Part shown: positions 1 to 8,973 of the stretch, in pieces
How the letters are laid out: every line of letters starts with the position of its first letter
Position numbering within the stretch: the first letter of the stretch is position 1
DNA from: Marinactinospora thermotolerans DSM 45154
GTDB taxonomy: Bacteria; Actinomycetota; Actinomycetes; Streptosporangiales; Streptosporangiaceae
Length of the DNA: 62,549 nucleotides
Assembly: GCF_900167435.1 (NCBI RefSeq)
Contig: NZ_FUWS01000001.1
Coordinates: forward strand, 1-62,549
Direction of reading: 5' to 3'
The notes under the pieces: generated by a model
What the model saw: only the letters and a program-made list of their open reading frames with translations
Database searches by the model: none
Told to the model about the DNA's origin: nothing
Position numbers and translations under genes: made by a program

Positions 1-1122
1 GACCCGACGCACCGCCGGGTGGGCACGCTCGTCCAGGATCCGCCGGCCCAGCTCGGCGTTGTTCCCGTCCAGACGCACCACCAGCGGCTTGGAGACGTCG
101 TCGCCACGCTCCTCCAGCAGCTCCAACGCCTGCACGATGCCGTTGGCCACCGCGTCACAGGCGGTGATCCCACCGAAGACGTTGACGAACACGCTCTTGA
201 CCGCGGGGTCGCCCAGGATGATCTCCAGACCGTTGGCCATCACCTCGGCCGAGGCACCGCCACCGATGTCCAGGAAGTTGGCGGGCTTGACCCCACCGTG
301 CGCCTCACCCGCGTAGGCCACCACGTCCAACGTCGACATGACCAGACCGGCACCGTTACCGATGATGCCGACCTCACCGTCGAGCTTGACGTAGTTCAGA
401 CCCTTCGCCCTGGCGCGGGACTCCCGTTCGTCGGCGCCCGCGTCGTCGTGGAAGGCCGCGCGCTCGGGGTGGCGGAAGGCCGCGTTGCCGTCCAGCGTCA
501 CCTTGCCGTCCAGGGCGACCACGCGGCCGTCCTCGGTGCGCACGAGCGGGTTGACCTCGACCAGCGTGGCGTCCTCCTCGCAGGCCACCCGCCACAGCCG
601 GGTCATGACCGCGGCCAGCCTGGGGTGGGTGTCGAAGGGCAGTTCGGCCCGGTGGCAGATCTCCCGCGCGGTGGCGCGGTCCAGGCCGCGCAGGGGGTCG
701 ATCGGGGTGCGGACGATCGCCTGCGGACGTGTGGCGGCGACCTCCTCGATCTCCATGCCGCCCTCCTTGGAGCAGATGGACAGGAAGGTGCGGTTGGCCC
801 GATCGAGCAGGATCGAGAAGTAGTACTCCTCGGCGATGTCGGCGGCCTCCTCGACCAGGACGTGGTGGACCGTGTGGCCCTTGATGTCCATGCCCAGGAT
901 CTGCTCGGCCGCGGCGCGGGCCTCCTCGGGGCCGTCGGCCACCTTGACGCCGCCGGCCTTGCCGCGACCACCCGTCTTGACCTGCGCCTTCACCACGACC
1001 CTGCCACCGATGCGGGCCGCGCTGCGTTCGGCCTGGTCGGGTGTCGAGGCGAGCTGACGCTGGGCGGTCGGCACGTCGTGTTCCCCGAAGAGCTGCTTTG
1101 CCTGGTGTTCGTAGAGGTCCAC
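1..1122 (-). CDS. sucC: Succinyl-CoA ligase beta subunit (C-terminus cut by window edge)
   Basis: ADP-forming succinyl-CoA ligase beta subunit, which joins succinate and CoA with NTP. The reading frame is open from a GTG at 1122 to base 1. It begins [12 protein letters not shown], continues with the ATP-grasp motif [14 protein letters not shown], then [22 protein letters not shown] and [13 protein letters not shown], all in the order known for SucC. About 374 residues are visible and roughly 20 are missing; sucD would be expected beyond the left edge. The GTG was chosen because GGAGG lies just upstream in a frame that an in-frame ATG further up would only extend with low-complexity residues. 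It diverges from the oxalyl-CoA-type operon and shares its promoter region, so it may be a dedicated rather than housekeeping copy. That role is inference; the family assignment is secure. Confidence 0.93.
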   Translation of the reverse strand, partial: MDLYEHQAKQLFGEHDVPTAQRQLASTPDQAERSAARIGGRVVVKAQVKTGGRGKAGGVKVADGPEEARAAAEQILGMDIKGHTVHHVLVEEAADIAEEYYFSILLDRANRTFLSICSKEGGMEIEEVAATRPQAIVRTPIDPLRGLDRATAREICHRAELPFDTHPRLAAVMTRLWRVACEEDATLVEVNPLVRTEDGRVVALDGKVTLDGNAAFRHPERAAFHDDAGADERESRARAKGLNYVKLDGEVGIIGNGAGLVMSTLDVVAYAGEAHGGVKPANFLDIGGGASAEVMANGLEIILGDPAVKSVFVNVFGGITACDAVANGIVQALELLEERGDDVSKPLVVRLDGNNAELGRRILDERAHPAVRRV

Positions 1123-1162
1123 CGCGCCTCCTCCGCGCCTCGCGCTTGCCGTCCCCTCAGTC

Positions 1163-1187
1163 ATACGCCGATCGTATGCAGTATGCA
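1163..1187. promoter_or_regulatory. Operator copy A (GntR-like) near sucC start
   Basis: Contains the inverted repeat ATACG-CCGAT-CGTAT (1163-1177) running into GTATGCAGTATGCA (1174-1187). The 11-mer GTATGCAGTAT recurs in copy B. The ATAC/GTAT arms resemble GntR-family half sites. No GntR regulator lies in the window, so the binding protein is unknown. Confidence 0.5.
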
Positions 1188-1263
1188 ATCCCCCGCGACT
1201 CCGCTTCGCGTTCGCGCCGGAACGGTCTGGACACGGATTGCGGGTTGATGTAGCAATGGAAGC

Positions 1264-1283
1264 CATACGGTATGCAGTATTCA
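1264..1283. promoter_or_regulatory. Operator copy B (GntR-like) upstream of the oxalyl-CoA operon
   Basis: ATACGGTAT (1265-1273) overlapping GTATGCAGTATTCA (1270-1283), matching copy A at 13 of 14 positions of the GTATGCAGTATNCA core. It lies 80-99 bp before the 1363 start. Two copies about 96 bp apart in one divergent intergenic region suggest joint control of sucC and the rightward operon. Confidence 0.5.
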
Positions 1284-1362
1284 AAAATCTCGGCCTCTGG
1301 GCCGACCCCTATCCCCATCCAGCCGGCACGACCAGCGCCCCACGGGGCCGCGCGGTGAGGAG

Positions 1363-3078
1363 ATGAGCAGCCAGATGGCGGACCAGCGCAACGAGGAGCA
1401 CACCAGCGAGGCGACGACGATCTCCGGCGGGCACCTGGTGGCCCGAGCCCTCAAGGCCGAGGGCATCGACGTCATCTTCACGCTGTGCGGCGGGCACATC
1501 ATCGACATCTACGACGGGTGCGTCGACGAGGGCATCGACGTCATCGACGTACGACACGAACAGGTGGCGGCACACGCCGCCGACGGCTACGCCCGCATCA
1601 CCGGCCGACCCGGCTGCGCGGTCGTCACCGCCGGACCGGGCACCACCGACGCCGTCACCGGCATCGCCAACGCCTACCGGGCCGAGAGCCCGATGCTGGT
1701 CATCGGCGGCCAGGGAGCGCTCAGCCAGCACAAGATGGGCTCCCTCCAGGACCTGCCGCACGTCGACATGATCGCGCCGATCTCCAAGTTCGCGGCCACG
1801 GTTCCGCACACTGAGCGCGTCGCCGACATGGTCTCCATGGCCTTCCGCGAGGCGCTCAACGGGGCTCCCGGGCCGTCGTTCCTGGAGATCCCGCGCGACA
1901 TCCTCGACGCGCGCGTCCCGGTGGAGCGCGCCCGGATCCCCGTCGCCGGGCGCTACCGCGCCTCGACCCGCCAGGCCGGCGACCCCGCCGCGATCGAGCG
2001 GCTCGCCGAGCTGCTGGTGCGCTCGGAGAAGCCGAGCATCCTGCTGGGCAACCAGGTGTGGACCACGCGGGCCACGCAGTCGGCGATCGACCTGGTGCGC
2101 GCGCTCAACGTGCCCGCCTACATGAACGGTGCCGGCCGCGGCACCCTCCCGCCCGGCGACCCGCACCACTTCCAGTTGTCGCGCCGCTACGCCTTCACCA
2201 ACTCCGACCTCATCGTCATCGTGGGCACCCCGTTCGACTTCCGGATGGGCTACGGCAGGCGGCTGTCCCCCGACGCCACGGTCGTGCAGATCGACCTGTC
2301 CTACGCCACCGTCGGCAAGAACCGTGACATCGACTTGGGCATCGTCGGCGACGCCGACGTGATCCTGTCCTCGGTCCTCCAGGCCACCAGCGCGTTCTCC
2401 GACAACGGAGCACAGGGACGCAAGGCCTGGCTGGAGGAACTGCGCGCCCAGGAACGCGCCGCCCTGGACAAGCGGGCCGCGCTCCTGCACTCCGACGCGA
2501 CGCCCATCCACCCCTACCGGCTGGTGCACGAGATCAACGAGTTCCTCACCGAGGACTCGATCTACATCGGCGACGGCGGCGACATCGTCACCTTCTCCGG
2601 ACAGGTCGTCCAGCCCAAGTCGCCCGGCCACTGGATGGACCCGGGCCCGCTGGGCACCCTCGGGGTCGGCGTCCCGTTCGTGATGGCGGCCAAGTACGCC
2701 CGTCCGGACAAGGAGGTGGTCGCCCTGTTCGGTGACGGCGCGTTCAGCCTCACGGGCTGGGACTTCGAGACCCTGGTCCGCTTCAACCTGCCGTTCGTCG
2801 GCGTCATCGGCAACAACTCGTCGATGAACCAGATCCGTTACGGACAGATCGCCAAGTACGGCGAGGCGCGCGGCAACGTCGGCAACACCCTCGGCGACGT
2901 GCGCTACTCGGAGTTCGCGAGGATGCTGGGCGGCTACGGCGAGGAGGTGCGCGACCCCGCCGAGATCGGCCCGGCGCTGCGCCGGGCCCGGGAGTCGGGC
3001 AAGCCATCGCTGATCAACGTGTGGATCGACCCCGATGTCTACGCCCCGGGGACCCGCAACCAGACCATGTACAAGTGA
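1363..3078 (+). CDS. ThDP-dependent oxalyl-CoA decarboxylase / 2-hydroxyacyl-CoA lyase
   Basis: A 571-residue thiamine-diphosphate enzyme of the acetolactate synthase/oxalyl-CoA decarboxylase/2-hydroxyacyl-CoA lyase superfamily. The N-terminal Pyr domain carries the ThDP-activating Glu (E66 in [16 protein letters not shown]). The C-terminal PP domain has the Mg/ThDP motif GDGAFS starting near residue 457 and ending NN near 484. Both domains are complete. It begins a tightly spaced operon and is followed 28 bp later by frc, which makes formyl-CoA/oxalyl-CoA chemistry the best guess: oxalyl-CoA to formyl-CoA plus CO2, or cleavage/formation of a 2-hydroxyacyl-CoA. The sequence resembles actinobacterial HACL-like proteins more than enterobacterial Oxc, so I leave the symbol blank. 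Start ATG 1363 follows GAGGAG; ATG 1375 is an alternative. Confidence 0.82.
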   Translation: MSSQMADQRNEEHTSEATTISGGHLVARALKAEGIDVIFTLCGGHIIDIYDGCVDEGIDVIDVRHEQVAAHAADGYARITGRPGCAVVTAGPGTTDAVTGIANAYRAESPMLVIGGQGALSQHKMGSLQDLPHVDMIAPISKFAATVPHTERVADMVSMAFREALNGAPGPSFLEIPRDILDARVPVERARIPVAGRYRASTRQAGDPAAIERLAELLVRSEKPSILLGNQVWTTRATQSAIDLVRALNVPAYMNGAGRGTLPPGDPHHFQLSRRYAFTNSDLIVIVGTPFDFRMGYGRRLSPDATVVQIDLSYATVGKNRDIDLGIVGDADVILSSVLQATSAFSDNGAQGRKAWLEELRAQERAALDKRAALLHSDATPIHPYRLVHEINEFLTEDSIYIGDGGDIVTFSGQVVQPKSPGHWMDPGPLGTLGVGVPFVMAAKYARPDKEVVALFGDGAFSLTGWDFETLVRFNLPFVGVIGNNSSMNQIRYGQIAKYGEARGNVGNTLGDVRYSEFARMLGGYGEEVRDPAEIGPALRRARESGKPSLINVWIDPDVYAPGTRNQTMYK

Positions 3079-3106
3079 CCGGCTGGAGACGACCGGGAGA
3101 ACCCCC

Positions 3107-4336
3107 ATGACCAAGGCCCTTGAGGGCGTGCGCGTCCTCGACATGACGCACGTGCAGTCCGGCCCCTCAGCGACCCAGCTCCTGGCCTGGCTCGGAGCCG
3201 ACGTGGTGAAGCTGGAGGCTCCCAGCGGCGACATCACCCGACGCCAGCTGCGCGACCTGCCCGACGTGGACAGCCTCTACTTCACGATGCTCAACTCCAA
3301 CAAGCGCAGCATCACCCTCAACACCAAGACCGAACGCGGCAAGGAGATCTTCCTGGAGCTGGTACGCCGCTCCGACGTACTGGTGGAGAACTTCGCGCCC
3401 GGCGCGCTGGACCGGATGGGGTTCACCTGGGAGGTGCTGCACGCCACCAACCCGCGGCTGATCTACGCCTCCATCAAAGGGTTCGGGCCCGGCGCCTACG
3501 CCGACTTCAAGGCCTACGAGGTGATCGCCCAGGCCATGGGCGGCTCGATGAGCACGACCGGCTTCGAGGACGGACCGCCGTTGGCGACGGGCGCCCAGAT
3601 CGGCGATTCGGGCACCGGGGTGCACACGGTGGCCGGGATCCTGGCGGCCCTGCTCCAACGCACCCGCACCGGACGGGGCCAGCGCGTCGAGGTCGCGATG
3701 CAAGACGCCGTGCTGAACCTGTGCCGGGTGAAGCTGCGCGACCAGCAGCGTCTGGCCCACGGCCCCCTGAAGGAGTACCCCAACGAGGACTTCGGCGACA
3801 CGGTCCCCCGTTCGGGCAACGCCTCGGGGGGCGGCCAGCCCGGCTGGGCCGTGCGCACCGCGCCCGGAGGCCCCAACGACTACGTCTACGTCATCATCCA
3901 GCCCCCGGGCTGGGCGCCGATCACCCAGCTCATCGGCCGCCCCGAGCTCGCCACCGACCCCGAGTGGGCCACCCCCGAGGCGCGCCTGGACAAACTCGAC
4001 AAGGCGTTCGCGATGATCGAGGAGTGGTCGATCCGGCTGCCCAAGTGGGAGGTCCTGGCCGCGCTCAACGCGCACAACATCCCCTGCGGTCCGATCCTGA
4101 GCACCCGCGAGATCATCGACGACCCCACCCTCAGCGCCAACGGGATCGTCGTCACCGTGGACCACCCCCAACGGGGCCCCTACAAGACCGTGGGCCTGCC
4201 GATCCGGCTGTCGGACTCCCCCGCCGACATCGAGCGCTCCCCACTGCTCGGCGAGCACAACGACGACATCTACTCCGGCGAGCTCGGACTCGACGCCGAG
4301 GAGCTCGCCACGCTCAAGTCGAACGGAGTGATCTGA
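3107..4336 (+). CDS. frc: Formyl-CoA:oxalate CoA-transferase (class III)
   Basis: Transfers CoA from formyl-CoA (or succinyl-CoA in some relatives) to oxalate, in the cytoplasm. The 409-residue protein follows the Frc family closely: the N-terminus has [16 protein letters not shown], then [17 protein letters not shown], the catalytic Asp in IGDSGTG (about residue 167, equivalent to Asp169 of the Oxalobacter enzyme), [18 protein letters not shown], and the glycine-rich loop GGGQPGW. The match across the whole length separates it from generic CaiB/BaiF transferases. The ATG at 3107 has GGGAGA upstream; a longer in-frame start at 3035 would lie inside the preceding gene. The stop overlaps the next start as TGATG, so translation is probably coupled. 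Confidence 0.93.
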   Translation: MTKALEGVRVLDMTHVQSGPSATQLLAWLGADVVKLEAPSGDITRRQLRDLPDVDSLYFTMLNSNKRSITLNTKTERGKEIFLELVRRSDVLVENFAPGALDRMGFTWEVLHATNPRLIYASIKGFGPGAYADFKAYEVIAQAMGGSMSTTGFEDGPPLATGAQIGDSGTGVHTVAGILAALLQRTRTGRGQRVEVAMQDAVLNLCRVKLRDQQRLAHGPLKEYPNEDFGDTVPRSGNASGGGQPGWAVRTAPGGPNDYVYVIIQPPGWAPITQLIGRPELATDPEWATPEARLDKLDKAFAMIEEWSIRLPKWEVLAALNAHNIPCGPILSTREIIDDPTLSANGIVVTVDHPQRGPYKTVGLPIRLSDSPADIERSPLLGEHNDDIYSGELGLDAEELATLKSNGVI

Positions 4337-6507
4337 TGCCCGCTGCCCCACCGGAGTCCGCCCACGGCGGCGACACCAGCGGATACGACCGCGCCGCGGT
4401 ACGCGCCGTGCTCGACCGCGCCCGCGCCGAGGGCCGCACCTCGCTGACCGCGCCCGAGGCCAAGGCGGTCGCCGACGCCTACGGCATCCCCGCGCCGCGC
4501 GAGGCCCTGGCCACCTCGGCGGAGGAGGCCGTCGAACACGCTGTGGAGCTGGGCCTCCCCGTGGTCGCCAAGATCGTCTCGCCCGACATCCTGCACAAGA
4601 CCGAGGCCGGGGGCGTGGCCGTCGGGCTGGAGACCCCCCAAGACGTCGCCACCGCCTACCACCGGATCCTCGCCAACGCCCAGGCCCACTCCCCCGGCGC
4701 GCGCGTCGAGGGGGTCCAGGTCCAGCAGCAGCTCGGCGGCGGCCAGGAGGTCATCATCGGCGCCACCACCGATCCCACCTTCGGCAAGATCGTGGTGTTC
4801 GGGCTCGGCGGCGTGCTGGTCGAGGTCCTCAAGGACGTCGCGTTCCGGCTCGCGCCGGTCACCCCCGCCGAGGCGCTGGAACAGGTCGGCGACATCAAGG
4901 CCGCCGAGGTGCTGCGCGGGGTACGCGGCGGCGAGGGCGTCGACACCCACCGTCTCGCCGATCTCCTGGTCCGTCTGTCCCACCTGGTCACCGACTTTCC
5001 CGAGATCGCCGAGGCCGACCTCAACCCGGTGTTCGCGACGGCCTCCGCCGCGGTCGCCGCCGACCTGCGTTTCGTGCTCGACTTCGACCCGCCGCGGCCG
5101 CCCAAGCGCTTCAGCCGCGAGGAGATCCTGGCCGCGACCAACCGCATCTTCCGGCCGCGCTCGATCGCCGTGATCGGCGCCTCCAACGAGACCGGCAAGA
5201 TCGGCAACTCCGTCATCAAGAACATCGTCGACGGCGGCTTCGAGGGGGAGATCCACCCGATCAATCCCAGGTCCGGCGAGGTGTATGGGCTGAAAGCCTA
5301 CAAGAGCATCACCGACGTCCCCGGCGAGGTCGACGTCGCGGTCTTCGCCATCCCGGCGAAGTTCGTCGCCGGGGCCCTGGAGGAGGTCGGGCGCAAGGGG
5401 GTGGCCGGGGCGATCCTCATCCCCTCCGGGTTCGCCGAGACCGGCGAGCAGGAGCTCCAGGACGAGGTGCTCGCGGTCGCCCGCCGCCACGGCGTCCGGC
5501 TGCTCGGCCCCAACATCTACGGCTACTACTACACCCCCCAGAAGCTGTCGGCGACCTTCTGCACCCCCTACGACGTGGTCGGCGGCACCGCCCTGACCTC
5601 GCAGTCGGGCGGTATCGGCATGGCGATCCTCGGCTACAGCCGCAGCACCCGCACCGGTGTCTCGGCGATCGTGGGCGTGGGCAACAAGGCCGACATCGAC
5701 GAGGACGACCTGCTCACCTTCTTCGGCCAGGACGACAACACCAACGCGATCGCGATGCACCTGGAGGACCTCAAGGACGGCCGCGCCTTCGTCGAGGCGG
5801 CCCGCGAGGTGGTGCCCCGCAAACCGGTCGTGGTCCTCAAGGCCGGACGCACCTCGGCGGGGGCGCGGGCGGCCGGATCGCACACCGGAGCGCTGGCCGG
5901 CGATGACAAGGTCTACGACGACATCCTGCGGCAGGCCGGCGTGGTGCGCGCGCCCGGCCTCAACGAACTGCTGGAGTACGGTCGCGCCCTGCCGGTTCTG
6001 CCGACACCCCGGGGCGAGAACGTCGTCGTCATCACCGGCGCGGGCGGCTCGGGGGTGCTGCTGTCCGACGCCGTGGTCGACAACGGCATGTCGCTGTATG
6101 AGATCCCGCCGGACCTGGACGCCGCGTTCCGGGCGTTCATCCCGCCCTTCGGGGCGGCCGGCAACCCCGTCGACATCACCGGCGGCGAACCGCCCTCGAC
6201 CTATGAGAAGACGATCCGGCTCGGCCTGGAGGACGAACGGGTGCACGCGCTCATCCTCGGCTACTGGCACACGATCGTGACCCCGCCGATGGTCTTCGCC
6301 GACGTCGTCGTCAAGGTCGTGTCCGAGGCGCGGGCCAAGGGCGTCGACAAGCCCATCGTGGCCTCGCTGTCGGGCGACACCGAGGTCGAGGCCGCCAGCG
6401 CCCGGCTCTTCGAGAACGGCATCGTCGCCTACCCCTACACGACCGAAAAACCGGTACAGGTTCTCGGCGCGAAGTATCGCTGGGCGCGCGCCGCCGGACT
6501 ACTCTGA
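4336..6507 (+). CDS. ADP-forming acyl-CoA ligase, fused ATP-grasp and CoA-ligase domains
   Basis: A 723-residue NDP-forming acyl-CoA synthetase (acetate-CoA ligase family). Order of domains: N-terminal ATP-grasp_5 (KTEAGGVAVG, GKIVVFGLGGVLVEVLKD, EADLNPV), then a CoA-binding Rossmann domain from about residue 265 (RSIAVIGASNETGKIGNS), then succinyl-CoA-ligase-like domains (TSQSGGIGMAI, GSHTGALAGDDKVYDDIL). The beta part precedes the alpha part, the reverse of many fused homologues. It activates a carboxylic acid with ATP and CoA. In this operon formate, oxalate or a 2-hydroxyacid are plausible substrates, but the sequence does not show which. The start overlaps the frc stop by one base, so the longer upstream reading frame is rejected. 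Confidence 0.88.
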   Translation: MPAAPPESAHGGDTSGYDRAAVRAVLDRARAEGRTSLTAPEAKAVADAYGIPAPREALATSAEEAVEHAVELGLPVVAKIVSPDILHKTEAGGVAVGLETPQDVATAYHRILANAQAHSPGARVEGVQVQQQLGGGQEVIIGATTDPTFGKIVVFGLGGVLVEVLKDVAFRLAPVTPAEALEQVGDIKAAEVLRGVRGGEGVDTHRLADLLVRLSHLVTDFPEIAEADLNPVFATASAAVAADLRFVLDFDPPRPPKRFSREEILAATNRIFRPRSIAVIGASNETGKIGNSVIKNIVDGGFEGEIHPINPRSGEVYGLKAYKSITDVPGEVDVAVFAIPAKFVAGALEEVGRKGVAGAILIPSGFAETGEQELQDEVLAVARRHGVRLLGPNIYGYYYTPQKLSATFCTPYDVVGGTALTSQSGGIGMAILGYSRSTRTGVSAIVGVGNKADIDEDDLLTFFGQDDNTNAIAMHLEDLKDGRAFVEAAREVVPRKPVVVLKAGRTSAGARAAGSHTGALAGDDKVYDDILRQAGVVRAPGLNELLEYGRALPVLPTPRGENVVVITGAGGSGVLLSDAVVDNGMSLYEIPPDLDAAFRAFIPPFGAAGNPVDITGGEPPSTYEKTIRLGLEDERVHALILGYWHTIVTPPMVFADVVVKVVSEARAKGVDKPIVASLSGDTEVEAASARLFENGIVAYPYTTEKPVQVLGAKYRWARAAGLL

Positions 6508-6747
6508 CCCGACGGGACCGATCCCACCGGTCCGTCTCGACCACAGCCACCCCGGTGGTCCGGTACCGCCATCGCCGGACCACCGGTCACACCGCGCACG
6601 GGCGCTCCGCCAGCGGCCGCGCGTGGTGCCAGCCACGGCCGGTCCCCGACCGACCCCGAGAGCACAGGGAGGTCCGCGGGAAAACGCCCAGGGGGCGCAT
6701 GGGGGCAGAGCAGCTCGCATCCGCAGATCCGCTAGGGAGTTCCGCCC

Positions 6748-8337
6748 ATGGATTCCTCAGACCTCAACGCGGCCGGATCCACCGGGGCGCCCGTACCGGG
6801 AGCCTCCACGGAGAAGGGGACCCGCCCCTTGATCCCCGGCCAGCGCCGACCCCACCCGTCCGAATCGACCTCCGCCACCACGCCCTCCGCTCCCCGGGAG
6901 CGGTTCTGGCGCGCCGGACGCCTCGAACCCATGCCGATCCGCCGGCTCCCCGAGGCGCCGCCCTCCATCCACATCCTCGGCCCGACCGTCTTCCTCGTCG
7001 CCCTGGGCGTGGGGATGGGCGAGTCCTACATGTGGCCGCGCCTGGTCCTGGTGTTCGGCCCGGAGATCCGCTGGCTGTTCCTCATCGGCGTGTCGCTCCA
7101 GGCGGTCGTCATGTTGGAGATGTCGCGTTACGCGATGGCCACCGGCGAGAGCATCTTCTTCGGCGCGGCGCGCGTGTTCAAACCGCTGATGTGGTTCTTC
7201 TTCGTCACCGCGATCCTCGTCTACATCTGGCCGGGACACCTGTCGGCCGGGGCCTCGGCCTTCGAACGGGTGACCGGCATCCCCTGGCAGGCCACGGCGG
7301 TGGCCGGGATGCTGCTGGTGGGCGTGGTCTTCACACTGGCCAAGGTCGTCTACAGCCTGCTGGAGAGCGTGCTGTCGATCTGTATCGGCCTGCTCGTGGT
7401 GGGCACGTCGGTGGTGGCCGCGCTCGTCGGCAACTTCGCCGATCTGGCCTCCACCGTCAGCGGGATGTTCGCCTTCGGCCACCTGCCGGACGAGGCCACC
7501 TCGGCCACGTGGTTTCCGATCCTGGTCGGCTCGATCGCCTTCGCCGGCCCCTCGGGCATGCAGCAGATGTGGTACACCCTGCACCTGCGCGACAAGGGCG
7601 CCGGCATGGGCGCGCACATCCCGCGGATCCGCGGACTGCGCCACGCCGGGGAACAGGAGAGCATGCCCTCGCGCGGGTTCATGTTCGACACCTCCGACCC
7701 CGCCGAGATGGCGAAGTGGAAGGGGTGGCGCCGCTGGGTGACCTTCGACGCCTTCGTCCTGTTCTGGGGCGTCACGATGCTGGTGACGATCGCGTTCACG
7801 GTACTGGCGCAGGCCTCGGCCCGGCTGGACCCGGGCGTGGTCGAGGTGATCCGCAACGGTGAACGCGACGCCGCGCTGGACGCGATGGCCTCCTCCTTCG
7901 CGGCGGCCGGCACCCCGGTCCTCGGCACCGTGTTCTTCTGCTTCATCGCGCTCATCGGCCTCAACGCCACGCTGGGCCTGTTCGACTCCTTCTCCCGCGG
8001 CCAGGCCGACATGACCTACTTCTTCGTCCCCGGCGCCAAGCGGTTCAGCATCTCCAAGCTGTACGGCTTCTTCCTGTGGGGACTGATCGCCTTCGGCATC
8101 GCCGTCCTGCTGTTCGGCCCCGCGGACGGCCCCGCCGCGATCCTGGACACGTTGGCGTTCCTGTCGACGTTCGCGATGGGCGCCTACTGCGTGGTGCTCC
8201 TGCTGGTCAACAACATCACCCTGCCCAAGCCCATCCGGCCGGGGATCGTCTCCAACGTGATCATCGCCTTCGCCGCGCTGTTCTACCTCGGCGCGCTGTT
8301 CTACTCCCTGTTCGCCTACGGGGTGGTGGTGAGCTGA
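6748..8337 (+). CDS. Nramp-fold permease lacking metal-binding motifs
   Basis: A 529-residue integral membrane protein with about 11 hydrophobic segments after a roughly 65-residue hydrophilic N-terminus. The first segment (PTVFLVALGVGMGESYMWPR) and the sixth (IAFAGPSGMQQMWYTL) align with Nramp TM1 and TM6. However, the metal-coordinating DPGN and MPH motifs are replaced by MGES and SGMQ. True Nramp proteins use those residues for Mn/Fe, so a different substrate is likely; from its operon an organic acid such as oxalate or formate is my inference. The ATG at 6748 follows AGGGAG. It lies 240 bp after the ligase gene and overlaps the next gene by one base. Confidence 0.78.
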   Translation: MDSSDLNAAGSTGAPVPGASTEKGTRPLIPGQRRPHPSESTSATTPSAPRERFWRAGRLEPMPIRRLPEAPPSIHILGPTVFLVALGVGMGESYMWPRLVLVFGPEIRWLFLIGVSLQAVVMLEMSRYAMATGESIFFGAARVFKPLMWFFFVTAILVYIWPGHLSAGASAFERVTGIPWQATAVAGMLLVGVVFTLAKVVYSLLESVLSICIGLLVVGTSVVAALVGNFADLASTVSGMFAFGHLPDEATSATWFPILVGSIAFAGPSGMQQMWYTLHLRDKGAGMGAHIPRIRGLRHAGEQESMPSRGFMFDTSDPAEMAKWKGWRRWVTFDAFVLFWGVTMLVTIAFTVLAQASARLDPGVVEVIRNGERDAALDAMASSFAAAGTPVLGTVFFCFIALIGLNATLGLFDSFSRGQADMTYFFVPGAKRFSISKLYGFFLWGLIAFGIAVLLFGPADGPAAILDTLAFLSTFAMGAYCVVLLLVNNITLPKPIRPGIVSNVIIAFAALFYLGALFYSLFAYGVVVS

Positions 8338-8897
8338 TGGGAACCCGACAAAGGGCCACCCCCACCGTGACGGGCGCGCTCGCCTACGCGGAGGTGGCGT
8401 TACCCGGTGCGCTGATCGGCGTGGCGGCCGGGGCGTTCGGGGCCGGGACGGCGGCGTTGGCCGGGTTGCCCCTGCCCCTGATCCTGACGATCACCGCGGG
8501 ACTCGGCGTCCCGTTGGCGTTGGCCGGCGGCTGCTACTGCGTGCTGCTGGCGCTCGGCCGCCTGCGGATCGGCGCGGTGGCGCCGGCGGCGCTGTACTGG
8601 GCGGTGGCCTTCCCCGCCGCCCGGCTCGTCGAGGAGGCGGCGATGGCCTGGTACCTGGGGCAGGCGACACTGTTGCGCGAACCGCTGTGGTCGTTCCTGC
8701 TGTTCCAGGCGATGCTCAGCGTGGGCTACGCGATCGGGTTCCTGTGGCTGCACGAGCGCCTGGCTCCGCGTTGGCTGCTGGCCACAAGCGGCCACAACCC
8801 CGTGGCCGGCGACCTCGCCGGGCGCTACCTGAGGCATCTGGAGGTGATATCCCGACGTCGCACCCCCGCGGCGACGGGGCGACGTGGCAACGGGTGA
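8337..8897 (+). CDS. Small membrane protein of unknown function, coupled to the permease
   Basis: 186 residues with about five hydrophobic segments and a basic C-terminus (HLEVISRRRTPAATGRRGNG). I do not recognise the family. The ATG at 8337 overlaps the permease stop as TGATG, and a strong hairpin follows the stop, so it is the last gene of the operon. The coupling suggests an accessory subunit or a stability partner of the Nramp-like permease, but nothing in the sequence shows an activity. Confidence 0.7.
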   Translation: MGTRQRATPTVTGALAYAEVALPGALIGVAAGAFGAGTAALAGLPLPLILTITAGLGVPLALAGGCYCVLLALGRLRIGAVAPAALYWAVAFPAARLVEEAAMAWYLGQATLLREPLWSFLLFQAMLSVGYAIGFLWLHERLAPRWLLATSGHNPVAGDLAGRYLRHLEVISRRRTPAATGRRGNG

Positions 8898-8907
8898 CCG
8901 TGCCTCC

Positions 8908-8940
8908 CCCGGTTCCGGGCGCCGCTCACCCGGAACCGGG
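8908..8940 (+). terminator. Hairpin terminator after the oxalyl-CoA operon
   Basis: Perfect 12-bp arms CCCGGTTCCGGG (8908-8919) and CCCGGAACCGGG (8929-8940) with a 9-nt loop, ten bases after the last stop of the operon. There is no clear T-run, as usual for actinomycete hairpins. Confidence 0.65.
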
Positions 8941-8973
8941 AATTCCCCGCCGGGGCGAGGGGTTCGGCCGAGT

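Noticed and set aside
3721-4335. An open frame running from inside frc into the acyl-CoA ligase gene, giving a 928-residue product.
   Set aside because: The added N-terminus is Pro/Arg-rich shadow of frc. The ATG at 4336 gives the normal family length and overlaps the frc stop.
6748-8337. Annotation as a Mn/Fe Nramp transporter.
   Set aside because: The fold fits, but the DPGN and MPH metal-binding motifs are absent.
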